From assembly GCA_013824215.1 (NCBI GenBank), contig PNNM01000030.1, positions 1 through 12,809 on the forward strand: DNA of 12,809 nt, in the 5' to 3' direction. Position 1 is the stretch's first letter; the number at the start of each line of letters is the position of its first letter. The stretch is from Coriobacteriaceae bacterium. Its GTDB lineage: Bacteria; Actinomycetota; Coriobacteriia; Anaerosomatales; D1FN1-002. Made by a program: the position numbers and the translations under genes. This document shows, piece after piece, positions 1-5,870 of the stretch. The notes beneath the pieces were generated by a model, which was given only the letters and a program-made list of their open reading frames with translations, did no database searches and was not told where the DNA came from.

Positions 1-1222
1 AGCCGATCAGGCCCAGCTTCCGCCCCGCCTCGGAGAACGCGTCGAGCACGCGCTCGACGTCCTCGTCGGTATGCGTCGCCATGAGGCACGTGCGCAGGCG
101 GTCGGTGCCGCGCGGCACGGCCGGGTGCACGATCGGGCAGACGAAGACGCCGCGGTCGAACAGCTCGCGCGTGAGATCCATCGTCTTGTCCTCGTCGCCG
201 ATGAGCACCGGCACGACGCAGGTGGACGCCTGCATGGTGTCCCAGCCCTGGACGCGCAGCCCGTCGGCGTAGGCCTCCTGGACGCTGTGGAGGCGCTCGA
301 CGCGCCACGGCTCGTCCTCGATCACGTCGAAGGCCGCGATCGCGGCGGCGCACTGAGCAGGCGGCAGTGCCGCCGAGAAGATGAACGGGCGCGACATATG
401 GCGCTGGTAGTCCACGATGTCGTGAGAGGCGGCTAGGTAGCCGCCGACACTCGGGATCGACTTGGACAGCGTCCCCATCTTCAGATCGATGACGCCGGGC
501 ATGCCGAAGTGCTCCTCGATGCCGTGCCCGGTGGCGCCGAGCGAACCTACCGAATGCGCCTCGTCCACCATCAGGCGCGCCCCGTGACGTTGGCACAGCT
601 CCGCCGTGCCGGGCAGGTCCATGATGTCGCCGTCCATCGAGAAGACCGAGTCGGCGATGACGAGGACCGAGCCATACTGCCCGCGCGCCTCCGCCAACAG
701 CTTGCCGAGGTGATCCATGTCGTTGTGGCGGTACGTCTTCCATTTGGCGCCCGAGAGCAGACAGCCGTCCACGATCGAGGCGTGGTCGAGCTTGTCCATG
801 AGCACCAGGTCGCCCGGGCCCACGAGCCCGGTGATGATGGCCACGTTCGTGATGTAGCCGGATGAGTAGACGCACGCGTCCTCGCGGCCGCTGAACTCGG
901 CGATGCGGCGCTCGAGGCGCTCGTGGAGATCGGTCGTGCCGGTGAGCAGACGCACGCCGCCGGCGCCGGTGCCGTACGTGTCGATGGCCTCCTTGGCCGC
1001 CGCCTCGATCCTCGGGTGCCCGATCAGGCCGAGATACGAGTACGAAGCGAGCATGATCATCTCGCGACCGTCGACCATGTCCACGCGATGGTTGGTCTTG
1101 CCGGTGGTGGCCTGCAGGTAGAAGTAGCGGTCCGCGGCCTGGACGGCGTCCTTGCGCTCGAGGAACGCCGCGATGCGAGCGCTCATCGCGTCGGTCTGCT
1201 GCTCGCGCGGGATCGTGTCCAT
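1..1222 (-). CDS. Alpha-oxoamine synthase (AONS/KBL family), 3' end cut by window
   Basis: PLP-dependent enzyme of the alpha-oxoamine synthase family, which condenses an amino acid with an acyl-CoA with loss of CO2 (8-amino-7-oxononanoate synthase, glycine C-acetyltransferase and relatives). 407 residues are visible before the left edge; family members are usually about 390-420, so only a few are missing. Seen directly: a glycine-rich GTGAGGVRLLTGT stretch (about residues 84-96), LDHASI with the PLP-stacking His147, VDEAHS with Asp220 and His223, and the Schiff-base lysine Lys254 in GTLSKSIPSVGG, followed by SRPFIFSAALPP. The ATG at 1222 is preceded by a GGGGG ribosome-binding site. The motif around the lysine differs from textbook BioF and Kbl, and no biotin or threonine-degradation gene is near, so the acyl-CoA and amino-acid substrates cannot be assigned. 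Family call very secure, substrate unknown. Confidence 0.93.
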   Translation of the reverse strand, partial: MDTIPREQQTDAMSARIAAFLERKDAVQAADRYFYLQATTGKTNHRVDMVDGREMIMLASYSYLGLIGHPRIEAAAKEAIDTYGTGAGGVRLLTGTTDLHERLERRIAEFSGREDACVYSSGYITNVAIITGLVGPGDLVLMDKLDHASIVDGCLLSGAKWKTYRHNDMDHLGKLLAEARGQYGSVLVIADSVFSMDGDIMDLPGTAELCQRHGARLMVDEAHSVGSLGATGHGIEEHFGMPGVIDLKMGTLSKSIPSVGGYLAASHDIVDYQRHMSRPFIFSAALPPAQCAAAIAAFDVIEDEPWRVERLHSVQEAYADGLRVQGWDTMQASTCVVPVLIGDEDKTMDLTRELFDRGVFVCPIVHPAVPRGTDRLRTCLMATHTDEDVERVLDAFSEAGRKLGLIG

Positions 1223-1244
1223 CAAAGGCCCCCGACAACGTGCG

Positions 1245-1262
1245 CGGGACCCGGCGGTCCCG
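1245..1262 (-). promoter_or_regulatory. Second perfect 7-bp hairpin abutting the 30-bp dyad
   Basis: On the minus strand CGGGACC, loop GCCG, GGTCCCG: a perfect 7-bp stem with a 4-base loop. Its outer base is the last base of the neighbouring 30-bp dyad, so the two stems abut. It would sit in the oxoamine synthase mRNA leader about 23 bases before the ATG, ending close to the GGGGG ribosome-binding site at about 1230-1234. It may tune translation. That role is inference. Confidence 0.4.
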
Positions 1263-1291
1263 TGCGTGTGCACATTCCTGTACACACGCAC
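1262..1291 (-). promoter_or_regulatory. 30-bp dyad: 13-bp arms, GGAA loop, upstream of oxoamine synthase
   Basis: On the minus strand, arm GTGCGTGTGTACA (1291-1279), spacer GGAA, arm TGTGCACACGCAC (1274-1262). Twelve of 13 positions are Watson-Crick complementary, and the exception is a G-U pair in minus-strand RNA. The symmetry ends about 40 bases before the oxoamine synthase ATG. No T-run follows, so a Rho-independent terminator is unlikely. A possible extended -10 (TGC TAGAGT, 1298-1290) would place the dyad over the transcription start, as an operator. If transcription instead reads through from the NapH-like gene, it would form a hairpin with a GNRA loop. The regulator is unknown. Confidence 0.6.
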
Positions 1292-1337
1292 TCTAGCACA
1301 TCGCGTCCGCCCGACCTGCTGGCGCGCCGGAGCGGGA

Positions 1338-2345
1338 CTAGAGGCCCCCGCGGGTCCTCTCCTCGAGCAATCCCGAGTTGATGACCTGCCTGAACACGTC
1401 GTCGGGAAGCCGCGTGTCCCAGTTGCCCGTGAGCCTCGCGCCGGCGTAGATCGCGAGCCACAGGCCCACAACGAGCAGCGGCCAGACCCACGGCGCGATC
1501 CGCGTGTTCCCGGGCGCCCGCGCCTCCAGGCACCCTGGCACCGGACAGACGCGCACGCAGTCCATGCAACCGTCGCACTCGGGAGAGCGGACCGCCCGCG
1601 CCTTCTCAACGTCCAGGAACGCGTGACAGGCCTCCGTGCATGCGCTGCAGTGGATGCACGTCTCGGGGTCCCTGCGCACGGCACACGGCGACGCCATCCC
1701 GAGCAGGCTGTACCACCCGCCGAGCGGACAGAGCCACCGGCACCACACGGGTCCGAAGAACACGCTGGCCACGCTGGCCACGCCGAGCATCGCGAGGAAG
1801 CCTGGGCGTGTGAAGCCGCCGAGGATCTTCAGGTCGGCGACCCACATGTACGGCAGCTCGCGGAAAGCGAGCGCCTCGGCAAGCGGCACCATGATGAGAA
1901 CGAACAGCGCGGCCGCGGCGATCAGGTAGCGCACGCCGCGACCGATCCCGTCCAGCCACCTCGGCAGGGCCACGTTTCGACCGCCCATCAGCTTGCGCCC
2001 GAGCCAGGCCTGACCCTCCCACACCGCGCCGAGCGGGCAGATCCAGCCGCAGAAGCCGCGCTTGAGCAGCACCGAGGTGGCGACCGCCCCGATGATGATG
2101 ACGAGCCCGGCGGGAAGCAGCGTGTCCCAGCCGCCGCCTTTCAGCCACGCGAAGAAGCTCGTGAAGTGCCCGATCGGCAGAAGGCCGGCCACCGACTCGG
2201 GACGTGGCACGTGCGGACCGCGCCCCCTGGCCCACTCGGCGAAGCGCAGCAGCTGAACGCAGGCGAACACAAAGAAGCCGAGGAGGACACCGCGCACGAA
2301 CAGGCGCGAGGTGAGGAAGTCACGGGCTCGTTCTACGGAGGGCAT
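1338..2345 (-). CDS. NapH/FixG-like polytopic membrane protein with two 4Fe-4S ferredoxin motifs
   Basis: Membrane-bound electron-transfer protein of the NapH/FixG/NosR-C-terminal type (335 residues), a class that usually passes electrons between the quinone pool and a partner reductase or maturation system. Hydrophobic segments lie at about 16-36, 76-94, 139-160, 183-200 and 283-303. Two CxxxCP motifs follow membrane spans (Cys99/Cys103 in CGWICPLG, Cys202/Cys206 in CRWLCPLG). Two 4Fe-4S motifs follow: Cys230/233/236/240 (CIHCSACTEAC) and Cys257/260/263/267 (CDGCMDCVRVC). The start at 2345 is preferred over a GTG at 2375: GGAG lies 8 bases before the ATG, and the extended -10 at 2386-2394 leaves almost no leader for the GTG. 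No Nap, Nos or Cco partner lies in the window, so its partner is unknown. It is divergent from the DJ-1/rubrerythrin pair. Confidence 0.85.
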   Translation of the reverse strand: MPSVERARDFLTSRLFVRGVLLGFFVFACVQLLRFAEWARGRGPHVPRPESVAGLLPIGHFTSFFAWLKGGGWDTLLPAGLVIIIGAVATSVLLKRGFCGWICPLGAVWEGQAWLGRKLMGGRNVALPRWLDGIGRGVRYLIAAAALFVLIMVPLAEALAFRELPYMWVADLKILGGFTRPGFLAMLGVASVASVFFGPVWCRWLCPLGGWYSLLGMASPCAVRRDPETCIHCSACTEACHAFLDVEKARAVRSPECDGCMDCVRVCPVPGCLEARAPGNTRIAPWVWPLLVVGLWLAIYAGARLTGNWDTRLPDDVFRQVINSGLLEERTRGGL

Positions 2346-2385
2346 CCGGGCGGCTCCATGCACGGAGGCAGGCACACGACCGGCG

Positions 2386-2394
2386 ATGATAGCA
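2386..2394 (-). promoter_or_regulatory. Extended -10 for the NapH-like gene
   Basis: The minus strand reads TGC TATCAT, a TGn extended -10 with five of six matches to TATAAT. A start about 7 bases downstream gives a leader of roughly 34 bases to the ATG at 2345. No clear -35 was seen, which is normal for extended -10 promoters. Confidence 0.45.
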
Positions 2395-2429
2395 CGGCCG
2401 CGCGCGGAAGGGCCGCCGGGCCGCGCGGG

Positions 2430-2435
2430 TATACT
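2430..2435 (+). promoter_or_regulatory. -10 element for the DJ-1/rubrerythrin operon
   Basis: TATACT (five of six matches to TATAAT) in an otherwise GC-only stretch, about 42 bases before the DJ-1 family ATG at 2477. No -35 hexamer is visible. The self-complementary octamer CCGCGCGG (2421-2428) touches it, and a related CCGCGCGCGG lies at 2398-2407 between the two divergent -10 elements. At this GC content these could be chance. Confidence 0.4.
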
Positions 2436-2476
2436 CCCCTCGCACGCTCCCGGCCGCCGGAAGGGGCGCCGCCGAC

Positions 2477-2989
2477 ATGCCGAAGGTGCTCATGGTGATC
2501 GCACCCGACCAGTTCCGCGACGAGGAGTACGCGCACCCCAAGCAGGTGCTCGAGCAGCGCGGGGCCACAGTGGTCACCGGCAGCGTCGCGCCCGGTCCCT
2601 GCCGGGGCAAACTGGGGATGCTCGCGCACGCCGAGGTGGCGGTCGCCGAGGCCGACCCGGACGACTACGACGCCGTCGTGTTCGTGGGCGGTCCGGGCTC
2701 GTCGGTCTTCTTCGACGACGAGGACGCCCAGGACCTGGCACTCGACATGGCCGAGGACGGCAAGGTGGTAGGCGCCATCTGCATCGCGCCTTCCATTCTC
2801 GCCCACGCGGGCCTGCTGGAGGGCAGAGCGGCGACCTCGTTCGACAGCCAAGAGGACGACCTGGTCATGCACGGCGCACGTTGGACCGGGGCGGACGTGG
2901 AGATCGACGGCCGCATCGTCACCGCCAACGGACCCGCCGCCGCGCTCGACTTCGGCGAGACGCTCGCCGACATGCTCGGACTGCCGTGA
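2477..2989 (+). CDS. DJ-1/PfpI superfamily protein
   Basis: 170-residue cytoplasmic protein with the class I glutamine-amidotransferase-like fold of the DJ-1/PfpI superfamily. Seen: FRDEE near the N terminus, with Glu16 or Glu17 as the acidic partner; the VFVGGPG turn (residues 68-74); the nucleophile elbow Cys102 in GAICIAPSILA; and the family's TANGPAAA stretch near the C terminus. In PfpI proteases the nucleophile is followed by His (CHG). Here it is followed by Ile-Ala-Pro, so a PfpI-type Cys-His protease is unlikely. A DJ-1-like stress, redox-sensing or carbonyl-detoxifying role fits better, but the exact reaction cannot be read from sequence. GGAAGGGG precedes the ATG with a slightly long spacing. 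It lies 22 bases upstream of a reverse rubrerythrin on the same strand, which supports a role in oxidative stress. Confidence 0.88.
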   Translation: MPKVLMVIAPDQFRDEEYAHPKQVLEQRGATVVTGSVAPGPCRGKLGMLAHAEVAVAEADPDDYDAVVFVGGPGSSVFFDDEDAQDLALDMAEDGKVVGAICIAPSILAHAGLLEGRAATSFDSQEDDLVMHGARWTGADVEIDGRIVTANGPAAALDFGETLADMLGLP

Positions 2990-3011
2990 GACCGGAAGGG
3001 AGACAACGCGC

Positions 3012-3542
3012 GTGAAGATGTACCGCTGCCGCATCTGCGGCGAGACGTACCTGGGTTCCGAGGCACCGAGCCACTGCCCGTTCTGCGGGGCGCACCGCGA
3101 GTCCATGATCGCGCCGGAGGAGTACCCCGCCGGCATCAACGACGTCCATCTGACCGAGTCGGAGCGCGCCGACCTGGAGGCCGCGGTCGAGCTGGAGCGC
3201 AGCAACACGCGCTTCTACCTCGGCATGGCGGAGCGCCGGGACAACGACACCCTGCGCTCCACGTACAAGCGCCTCGCGCGCGTGGAAGCCGAGCACTGCT
3301 CGCTCTTCTGCAAGCTGCTCAAGATCGACAAGCCTGCCGACATCGCCATCCCCGGCGAGACCACCGGCACCTGGGAAGGCGACATCGCCGAGTCGCTGCG
3401 GCGCGAGACCAAGGCCTCTGCGCTCTACGCCGAGTTCATGGCGCGCACCACCAGCGCCCGCCTCGCCGAGGTGTTCGGCGCTGTCAGCATCGTGGAGACC
3501 GACCACATCGCGCTCGACGGGGTCGCAAAGGGCTACGTGTAG
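3012..3542 (+). CDS. Reverse rubrerythrin (N-terminal rubredoxin-like + diiron ferritin-like domain)
   Basis: Non-haem diiron protein that reduces hydrogen peroxide (and in reverse rubrerythrins also O2) in anaerobes, taking electrons through its rubredoxin-like centre. The rubredoxin-like domain is at the N terminus: Cys6/Cys9 (CRIC) and Cys22/Cys25 (CPFC). This is the reverse of classical rubrerythrin. The four-helix diiron domain fills about residues 47-176, with likely ligands Glu62, Glu92-x-x-His95 (EAEH), Glu132 and Glu162-x-x-His165 (ETDH). The 176-residue length matches the reverse type (about 180). The GTG at 3012 is chosen because GGAAGGGAG ends 9 bases before it; the ATG at 3018 would be too far. 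It forms an operon with the DJ-1 family gene. Its stop faces the stop of the PIN toxin 19 bases away, with no visible terminator between them. Confidence 0.9.
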   Translation: MKMYRCRICGETYLGSEAPSHCPFCGAHRESMIAPEEYPAGINDVHLTESERADLEAAVELERSNTRFYLGMAERRDNDTLRSTYKRLARVEAEHCSLFCKLLKIDKPADIAIPGETTGTWEGDIAESLRRETKASALYAEFMARTTSARLAEVFGAVSIVETDHIALDGVAKGYV

Positions 3543-3561
3543 CGCACGTTCGCCGGCCCGG

Positions 3562-3954
3562 TCACTCCCCCGCGCCGAGTACCAGTAGGAGACGTCGATC
3601 GAGCGTGGCGACGCCAGCTCCTCGATGGACCGACATCGCTGCGAGGATGCAGTCTGCGATGTCGAGCGCGGGGTCCTCGGCCATCAGATCGAGGGCCGCG
3701 AACGCGACTGTGTCGTCCCAAGGGATCAAGGCAGGCGTGGAGAGCACACGCCCGAGCAGCCGGGCGATGTCGGAGCGATCCATCCCATAGGACGCGCGGA
3801 GCACCCACACCGTCTCGACCAGCACGCTCTCAACCACCACCAGCGGCTGACCCGTCTCGGCCTGGTGCTCCGCCACCAACGCGAGATCGCGCGCCCGGTC
3901 CGGATCGGACGGGCGCGCAAGGGCCACGACGAGGTGTGTGTCGGCCAGGATCAC
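3562..3954 (-). CDS. vapC: PIN-domain ribonuclease toxin (VapC-like), partner of AbrB-type antitoxin
   Basis: 130-residue PIN-domain protein, expected to be a Mg-dependent endoribonuclease that inhibits translation when freed from its antitoxin. The acidic active-site set is present: Asp5 (LADTH), Glu47 (LVETVW), Asp98/Asp101 (LDIADCIL) and Asp119 (TLDRR). The GTG start at 3954 is chosen because GTGA (3954-3951) makes a 4-base overlap with the antitoxin stop, GGGA sits about 8 bases upstream, and the PIN fold begins immediately. A longer in-frame start at 4008 would only add residues read inside the antitoxin gene. Translation is probably coupled to the antitoxin. The RNA target is not predictable from sequence. 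Confidence 0.85.
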   Translation of the reverse strand: MILADTHLVVALARPSDPDRARDLALVAEHQAETGQPLVVVESVLVETVWVLRASYGMDRSDIARLLGRVLSTPALIPWDDTVAFAALDLMAEDPALDIADCILAAMSVHRGAGVATLDRRLLLVLGAGE

Positions 3955-4244
3955 GTCGCGTCCCGCCGGGGAGGGACGATCACGACCGGGCCCGGCAGTT
4001 CCTCCCACGTCTCGCGCACGTGGGCCTCGATGGCCTCCTGCACGGTCGCGTAGCGCGCGGGCCCGACCGGGTACTCGTCGGCGATCTCCGCCACCACGTC
4101 GGCCAGCCGCGGCGCCTTGCGCACGACCGCGTAGTCGCCACGGACTTCGAGCACGATCGAGTCCCCCGTGTCGAGCGCGAGCGCCTCTCTCACCTCGATC
4201 GGGATTGTGACCTGGCCCTTCGACGTGATCTTCGCCCTCGCCAT
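3951..4244 (-). CDS. AbrB/MazE-fold antitoxin
   Basis: 97-residue antitoxin with an N-terminal swapped-hairpin AbrB/SpoVT DNA-binding domain: ITSKGQVTIPIEVREALAL with GDSIVLE, about residues 6-34. A C-terminal acidic helical tail should wrap and neutralise the PIN toxin encoded directly downstream. Start at 4244 is favoured by AAGGA 8 bases upstream; an upstream ATG at 4262 adds six residues and lacks a ribosome-binding site. It overlaps the toxin by 4 bases (GTGA). Such antitoxins normally repress their own promoter, alone or with the toxin. A candidate promoter and short repeats lie just upstream. This is the second toxin-antitoxin pair in a row on this strand. Confidence 0.85.
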   Translation of the reverse strand: MARAKITSKGQVTIPIEVREALALDTGDSIVLEVRGDYAVVRKAPRLADVVAEIADEYPVGPARYATVQEAIEAHVRETWEELPGPVVIVPPRRDAT

Positions 4245-4253
4245 GTCGGTATT

Positions 4254-4313
4254 CCTTACCATCGCAGTCCCGCCTTACCTACCGAGACTAGCAAGGCTGA
4301 ATGACGGGGTCAA
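4254..4313 (-). promoter_or_regulatory. Candidate promoter and repeats of the AbrB/PIN module
   Basis: On the minus strand, TTGACC (4313-4308) and TAGTCT (4290-4285) are separated by 17 bases, giving a start about 34 bases before the antitoxin ATG. The -35 is good and the -10 weak. Two direct repeats GGTAAGG (4279-4273 and 4260-4254) lie 19 bases apart between the -10 and the start codon. An imperfect inverted pair GCCTT/AAGGC flanks the -10. These are candidates for autoregulatory sites. Confidence 0.4.
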
Positions 4314-4321
4314 GGCACGGA

Positions 4322-4726
4322 TCAGCCGATCAGAGTCACGTCCGCGAACCGCGCGTGGGCGCGGGCGTCGGCGGAACACAGCGTGGCGCCGAGGCGCTCA
4401 GCCAGCGCCGGGGCGAGCGCGTCGTAGAACGAGCAGCCGAGCAGCCGGACCTGGTCGAACGCCGAAGCGGCTATGGTGTCGTCGAGGCCGACTATGGTGA
4501 GGTCGGCGTTCCCCAACTCTCGCCACGCTTGCTCGCCGAACTCCACTCCGCCATGCCGCACGGCGAACCCGACCACCTCGTGGAGGAAGTGAACGGGCAC
4601 GACGATGCGGATCCGACCTTCGCGATGATCGGCTAACAACGCGCGCGCCTGCTCGCGCCCAGCCTCCGGTTTGATCCACTTCACGCCGACGGACGCGTCG
4701 AGCACGACGAGCCGGCGCTCACTCAC
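4322..4726 (-). CDS. vapC: PIN-domain ribonuclease toxin (VapC-like), partner of RHH antitoxin
   Basis: 134-residue PIN-domain protein, a predicted metal-dependent ribonuclease. Active-site acids are visible: Asp10 (VVLDASVGVKW), Glu50 (FLHEVVGF), Asp102 (FYDALAPALAE) and Asp120 (SADAR). It is only distantly similar to the PIN toxin downstream and belongs to the DASVxxKW type. The GTG start at 4726 has a perfect GGAGG 9 bases upstream and overlaps the antitoxin stop by 8 bases (GTGAGTGA). The in-frame ATG at 4735 directly abuts that GGAGG, which is too close. The toxin ends 8 bases before the -35 of the next toxin-antitoxin module. Confidence 0.86.
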   Translation of the reverse strand: MSERRLVVLDASVGVKWIKPEAGREQARALLADHREGRIRIVVPVHFLHEVVGFAVRHGGVEFGEQAWRELGNADLTIVGLDDTIAASAFDQVRLLGCSFYDALAPALAERLGATLCSADARAHARFADVTLIG

Positions 4727-5027
4727 CTTCGGCATCCTCCGCGCCGCCGGGCGGTCCGCCCGCGTCGCCGCGCAACTCGCGGAGGTACTCGAGACTGGAC
4801 TTCGGATCGGGGCCCCAAGCCTCCGCCATCGCATCGAAGCCGTCGATCGCCGACTGGATGCGTGCCTTGCGCTCGGCCTCGTACGTCGCCGATGTGCGGG
4901 CGGTCACGTAAGCGGCCGTCGCCTCGCGTATCACCCCACTACGCGTGAGACCCTCGCTCCGGGCGATCCCGTCCACCTCCGCGACGAGGTCCTCGGGAAG
5001 CGAGATGCTGAACTTGTCGACTGCCAC
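4719..5027 (-). CDS. Ribbon-helix-helix antitoxin (CopG-like)
   Basis: 102-residue antitoxin. The N terminus carries a ribbon-helix-helix DNA-binding fold: strand KFSISL (about residues 5-10), helix DLVAEVDGIARSEG, turn and second helix TRSGVIREATAAYV. The remaining acidic, glycine-rich tail should bind the PIN toxin. GTG at 5027 is chosen because GGGGTGAG lies about 5 bases upstream and the beta strand starts at once; longer in-frame starts run back to 5054 through the operator-like repeats. It is co-translated with the overlapping toxin. A palindromic site on its promoter fits the autorepression expected for this family. Confidence 0.85.
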   Translation of the reverse strand: MAVDKFSISLPEDLVAEVDGIARSEGLTRSGVIREATAAYVTARTSATYEAERKARIQSAIDGFDAMAEAWGPDPKSSLEYLRELRGDAGGPPGGAEDAEGE

Positions 5028-5043
5028 GAAGCTCACCCCGATG

Positions 5044-5095
5044 GGTCGTACCACGCGGTCGTACCGACGGTACTACCCAGCCGGGGGCGCGTCAA
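5044..5095 (-). promoter_or_regulatory. Promoter with palindromic operator for the RHH/PIN module
   Basis: The minus strand has TTGACG (5095-5090), a 17-base spacer, and -10 TACCGT (5072-5067). The -10 lies wholly inside a perfect palindrome GTACCG-T-CGGTAC (5073-5061). Downstream are two direct copies of GGTACGACC (5065-5057 and 5052-5044) with a 13-base period, the first overlapping the palindrome. Repeated short half-sites over the -10 are what a ribbon-helix-helix repressor typically binds. The -35 is good; the -10 alone is weak. Confidence 0.55.
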
Positions 5096-5105
5096 GCGGA
5101 AGGCA

Positions 5106-5870
5106 CTACAGCTCCTGGCGCCGGAACAGCGCCACCGCGAGCAGGAGCAGGCCCGCCGTCAGCACGAGTGTGACCGGCAGCGCGAACGTCACAGGGAAGC
5201 CCTGACCCGACGGCGCAGCCGTGACCGCCACGAGCAATCCCGCAGGCGTCATCGCCCGCGCGGGCGCCCACACTGTGAGCGCCGAGACGAGGAAGTAGCC
5301 CCCGATGCCGATGCCCGCGGCCGCCGCGGTCGACCCGGTCCACACCGACAGCGCGAACACGAGCGCGTCGAAGAACGCCGCCAGGACGAGCCAGAGCGCC
5401 GTGGTCTCAACGAAGAGCCCCAGCGGCGCGGTCCCGAACACCGCGAGCGTGACCAGGTAGCACCCCGCAGCCGCCACGAGGGTCGCCACCGTCACGAGCG
5501 CCATCTCGGAGACCCACTTGGCGAGCACGAAGGCGTCGCGGGAGACCGGCTTGGTGAGCACGAGGATCGTCGTGCCTCGGCGTCGCTCGCCCGAGACTAG
5601 TCCCGCGGCCGCGACGATCTCGGCGATGAGCACCATCTGCGTGAGGTTCTTCACCCACTGCGCCACGGCATCGGCTGGGACCGGGTCGGGGATCTCGATC
5701 ACGAAACCGGGCTGGCCGGCCGTGATCGAGCCGATCAGCGCGGGAGTGAGCTTGGCGAGCACCGGCGAGGTCAGGCCGACGAAGATCAGGATGCCGGGCA
5801 CGACCCAGATCCGCCACGTGCGGCGGATCTCGGTGAACTCCTTGGCGAGGAACGCCGCGAACCCGCTCAC
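5106..5870 (-). CDS. ABC-2 type transporter permease
   Basis: 254-residue integral membrane protein with about six hydrophobic spans (near residues 21-42, 77-95, 123-145, 152-175, 180-205 and 228-248). The conserved cytosolic loop SGERRRGTTILVLTKPVSR (about 94-112) is typical of ABC-2 permeases that couple to a separate ATPase. The GTG start at 5870 overlaps the ATPase stop as GTGA and has GGGGAGG close upstream; an in-frame extension to 6056 would be read inside the ATPase gene and is not membrane-like. With the ATPase it should form an export-type transporter. The substrate (drug, peptide, lipid) is not evident. It ends shortly before the promoter of the RHH/PIN module. Confidence 0.88.
   Translation of the reverse strand: MSGFAAFLAKEFTEIRRTWRIWVVPGILIFVGLTSPVLAKLTPALIGSITAGQPGFVIEIPDPVPADAVAQWVKNLTQMVLIAEIVAAAGLVSGERRRGTTILVLTKPVSRDAFVLAKWVSEMALVTVATLVAAAGCYLVTLAVFGTAPLGLFVETTALWLVLAAFFDALVFALSVWTGSTAAAAGIGIGGYFLVSALTVWAPARAMTPAGLLVAVTAAPSGQGFPVTFALPVTLVLTAGLLLLAVALFRRQEL

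Noticed and set aside
1152..2498. Plus-strand open frame of 448 codons opposite the NapH-like gene
   Set aside because: Antisense to a gene with complete CxxCxxC motifs and membrane spans. The translation is low-complexity Arg/His/Pro/Glu.
2333..3208. Minus-strand frame opposite the DJ-1 and rubrerythrin genes
   Set aside because: Shadow of two clear plus-strand genes, with no recognisable domain.
3543..3561. Possible bidirectional terminator between the convergent rubrerythrin and PIN toxin genes
   Set aside because: Only 19 bases, with no stable stem and no T-run visible.
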